The notes under the pieces are model-generated. The model ran no database searches. It was given only the letters and a program-made list of their open reading frames with translations, and was not told where the DNA came from. 64,000 bases of DNA from Monarcha castaneiventris obscurior (Eukaryota; Chordata; Aves; Passeriformes; Monarchidae): NCBI GenBank assembly GCA_026261815.1, contig JAMPIT010000379.1, forward strand, positions 18,464,501 through 18,528,500, in the 5' to 3' direction. The position numbers and the translations under genes were made by a program. This document shows, in pieces, positions 61,801-64,000 of this stretch (position 1 is its first letter; each line of letters opens with the position of its first letter).

Positions 61801-64000
61801 TAGAGGCTCTTCCATTTGTCTTACTGAAAAATGCAGATGTTTGATATAGCCCTTATGTTCCTTATATTCCCATATGTGCAGCCACTCTTAAGCATCGAAA
61901 GTGAAATTTCTTTAGTTAGGAAGTTAAATTCATGGCTCTTTCTGTTTCCTTATGCAACTTATTTGTTCATATTGTATAGCAACACTAATTAATGTTTTGG
62001 AAGATTACAATAGGATATCTGTAGTATTGCAGTACTTCTGATCCACATGAATACCAAAATAATTCAGTTTTATTCATGTTCCAACAATGAGTACTAAAGA
62101 CAATAACAGTAATTATATCACTTTTGACAAAGTGTTGCCAAACATTTAGGACATGCAGTTCCTCTGAATTTTAATAAATTACATCACACACGCTGCTCAA
62201 TTAAAACTACAGCACTAATTAATATAACTCTTATTCACAAAACTCTTATTTAAATCAAATTATGATAGTGCTGATTACATGCTTTAAGTATTCATTGCAA
62301 AAAGTAGGATTTATGCTGGTTGTGTTTACTGTATACACTGAGGTGTTCTAAGAATAATTTTTGACAAATTGCACAGATTTCTGCTGACATACTTATGAGA
62401 ACATCAAAGTTATCTCAGTGAAGTTATATCACAAGCTGCTGAAATGTAGCTTAAAACAACTTGCTTTATTAAACAACTCTCGAAAGCCCAATCTGACTTA
62501 ATTCTCTTTTGGTTCTTTCTTTGTTGGTGCATTGAGATTGAGAAGTGCACCTTGAAAGGAGTATTTTAAATGAAGGGATATGTCCATTGTGTGAAGTGGG
62601 TAAACTGAAACACTGAAGAATTTAAAAAAGCACATAAGGGTGGAGGATTTGGGAAAGACCAGAGGAAAATAGAGAACTGATGCCCAGATTAGAAAGAAAA
62701 GTACATATGTACTGAAATAAAAGAAAAAATGCCTATTCTAATTCAGCACAGAAAGCCATCCACTGCCCTCAAGTGGTAGAGCCATGGTGTTTTAAGGGTG
62801 AAGGCACTTTTGGCTGGAATACAAACATGGGGAAAAAAGATAGTAGAAAACTGGAGAATGGAGAAATTAGTACTGGCTTGTACACCTCTTATTAGTCCTG
62901 TTCTTAGAAAAACTGGTGAATATTAAATGCATGGGATTTTGTATGACTTCTAAGTCTAAATGAATTTTTATTTTCAAGAGCCCTACTTTCTTTTGCAATA
63001 TTGATTTAAAGGTGTTCTGTGAATATGGAAAAACTTCCTCAAAACTAAAAGTACCATTTGCGACACTAAAGCCAGGAGCCAACAGTGTTTATTTGAAATG
63101 CAAATGAAGACTTGCCACCCAGAAATGTATGTTACATTTGACATTTGTCTCTAATCAGAAGTTCCTATGAATAATGTAGTTTGATACCAATAGCCTCATT
63201 AAGCAAGGTTTCCCTTACTACTCTTTCTGATTGTAATCTCTTCATTATACTTCGTCTTCTCATTTCTCCTGACCCTATTCGTCATTATCAATATGCTCAG
63301 GTCTTCAGTAGTATTGCTAATATGTATTTTACATTGAATAGGCCATTTTAGATGGGAGTTAATAGCACTAATGCACAGGTGTTCTTTAACTGTAGGACTT
63401 TCTTATCCCAACTATATTTTTCTTAGGAACTGTAGATATTATGCCTCTCATGACTAGAGTTTATTAGGTTGGGTCACAAGTGAAAACGAGTTTGTTGGTT
63501 TCATCCTAGTCCCCATTTGAGCACATGAAGAAATGATGGCTCCATTTTACGATTGTCAATTTCTGCTGAAAAGACCTATGGGACTGAAATAGTGGAGCTG
63601 TTGTGGGTCAAGATTGAGGTGGACTGGCCAAGCCACACGAGAAAGGCCTGCATGATGTCTTTGTGAACATCTATTGCAGACCAGGACATCTCATTCACAA
63701 ACACTAAAGCAGTGCACAAATTGAAGATGCAAAGCAGTGGTTACTATAAATCCTCCACTCTGTCCTGATTTCCTGTAAATACCATGCACCCCTTAAAAAA
63801 CTGGGGGTATGTTTTAGGAAAATAGCAGGTTTCACTGTGGGAAGGGCCAATGTCCCAAAGGCAGTGAATAACAAGAGGTTTCAATTTCAGTTAGGGATCA
63901 GATTCCATTTATTTCCTTCTTTCATAACCACAGTAGGCATAAAATGTAGAGCTGATCCAGAGATTCCTCCATAAAGTGATGCTGCCAGTTACCAATTTTC
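61801..64000. other. AT-rich unique DNA
   Basis: No gene recognised. The stretch at 62080-62250 is complex and repeat-free. A segment near 63590-63690 (GTGGAGCTGTTGTGGGTCAAG) has a faint resemblance to a LINE endonuclease coding region but is too short and broken to call. Confidence 0.45.

Noticed and set aside
1..64000. CRISPR arrays, tRNA, rRNA, mitochondrial insertions, prokaryotic operons
   Set aside because: No regularly spaced identical repeats, no cloverleaf with conserved T-arm words, no rRNA-like or mitochondrial gene-like stretch seen by eye; the DNA is vertebrate nuclear in character.

Overview
This window is AT-rich, gene-poor vertebrate nuclear DNA, almost certainly from a bird. 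The main evidence is a set of CR1 LINE fragments in both orientations. They end in the avian-type 3' tail of repeated ATTCTATG-like octamers, seen as ATTCTATGATTCTATG on one strand and as AATCATAGAAT on the other. There are also retroviral LTRs of a kind I recognise from bird genomes. I see no bacterial features, operons, CRISPR arrays, rRNA or tRNA. The species cannot be named from this sequence alone.

Layout: 1-4.5 kb is unique AT-rich DNA with a (TCTCC)n array at 2.05-2.21 kb. CR1 copies lie at 4.53-5.10 (+), 16.73-16.96 (-), 30.40-31.47 (+), 33.92-34.30 (-), 37.99-38.13 (-), 50.85-51.73 (+), 55.19-56.85 (-, split) and 57.37-57.72 (-). An LTR of avian ERVL-like type lies at about 27.81-28.60 kb. 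A fragment of a second LTR family lies at 47.56-47.68 kb. A 476-bp solo LTR with TG...CA ends and a perfect 5-bp target duplication sits inside the CR1 copy at 55.5-56.0 kb. A possible minus-strand LTR lies in the GC-richer patch at 61.2-61.8 kb. Low-complexity tracts occur at 2.05, 13.78, 16.0, 18.74, 34.42, 44.15 and 45.52 kb.

No complete cellular gene is visible. Most open frames are short chance frames, simple-repeat translations or decayed CR1 reverse transcriptase. The best coding candidate is a 103-bp splice-bounded exon at 24117-24219 (+) whose 34 codons form an uninterrupted coiled-coil heptad pattern. A phase-compatible 150-bp candidate exon follows at 33414-33563. Weaker splice-bounded open segments are at 783-863, 6186-6311 and 48015-48115, all on the plus strand. 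If any are real, the window is mostly intron of one plus-strand gene; this is inference, and I could not identify the gene.

The least ordinary structures are: a very degenerate tandem array of about 50-60-bp units at 60.17-60.56 kb; a cluster of inverted copies of one of its motifs at 59.09-59.16 kb; a 13-bp hairpin that occupies the polypyrimidine tract of the best exon candidate; the LTR nested in CR1; a perfect 55-bp tandem duplication at 47.81-47.92 kb; and a short-loop G-quadruplex motif at 45.52 kb.
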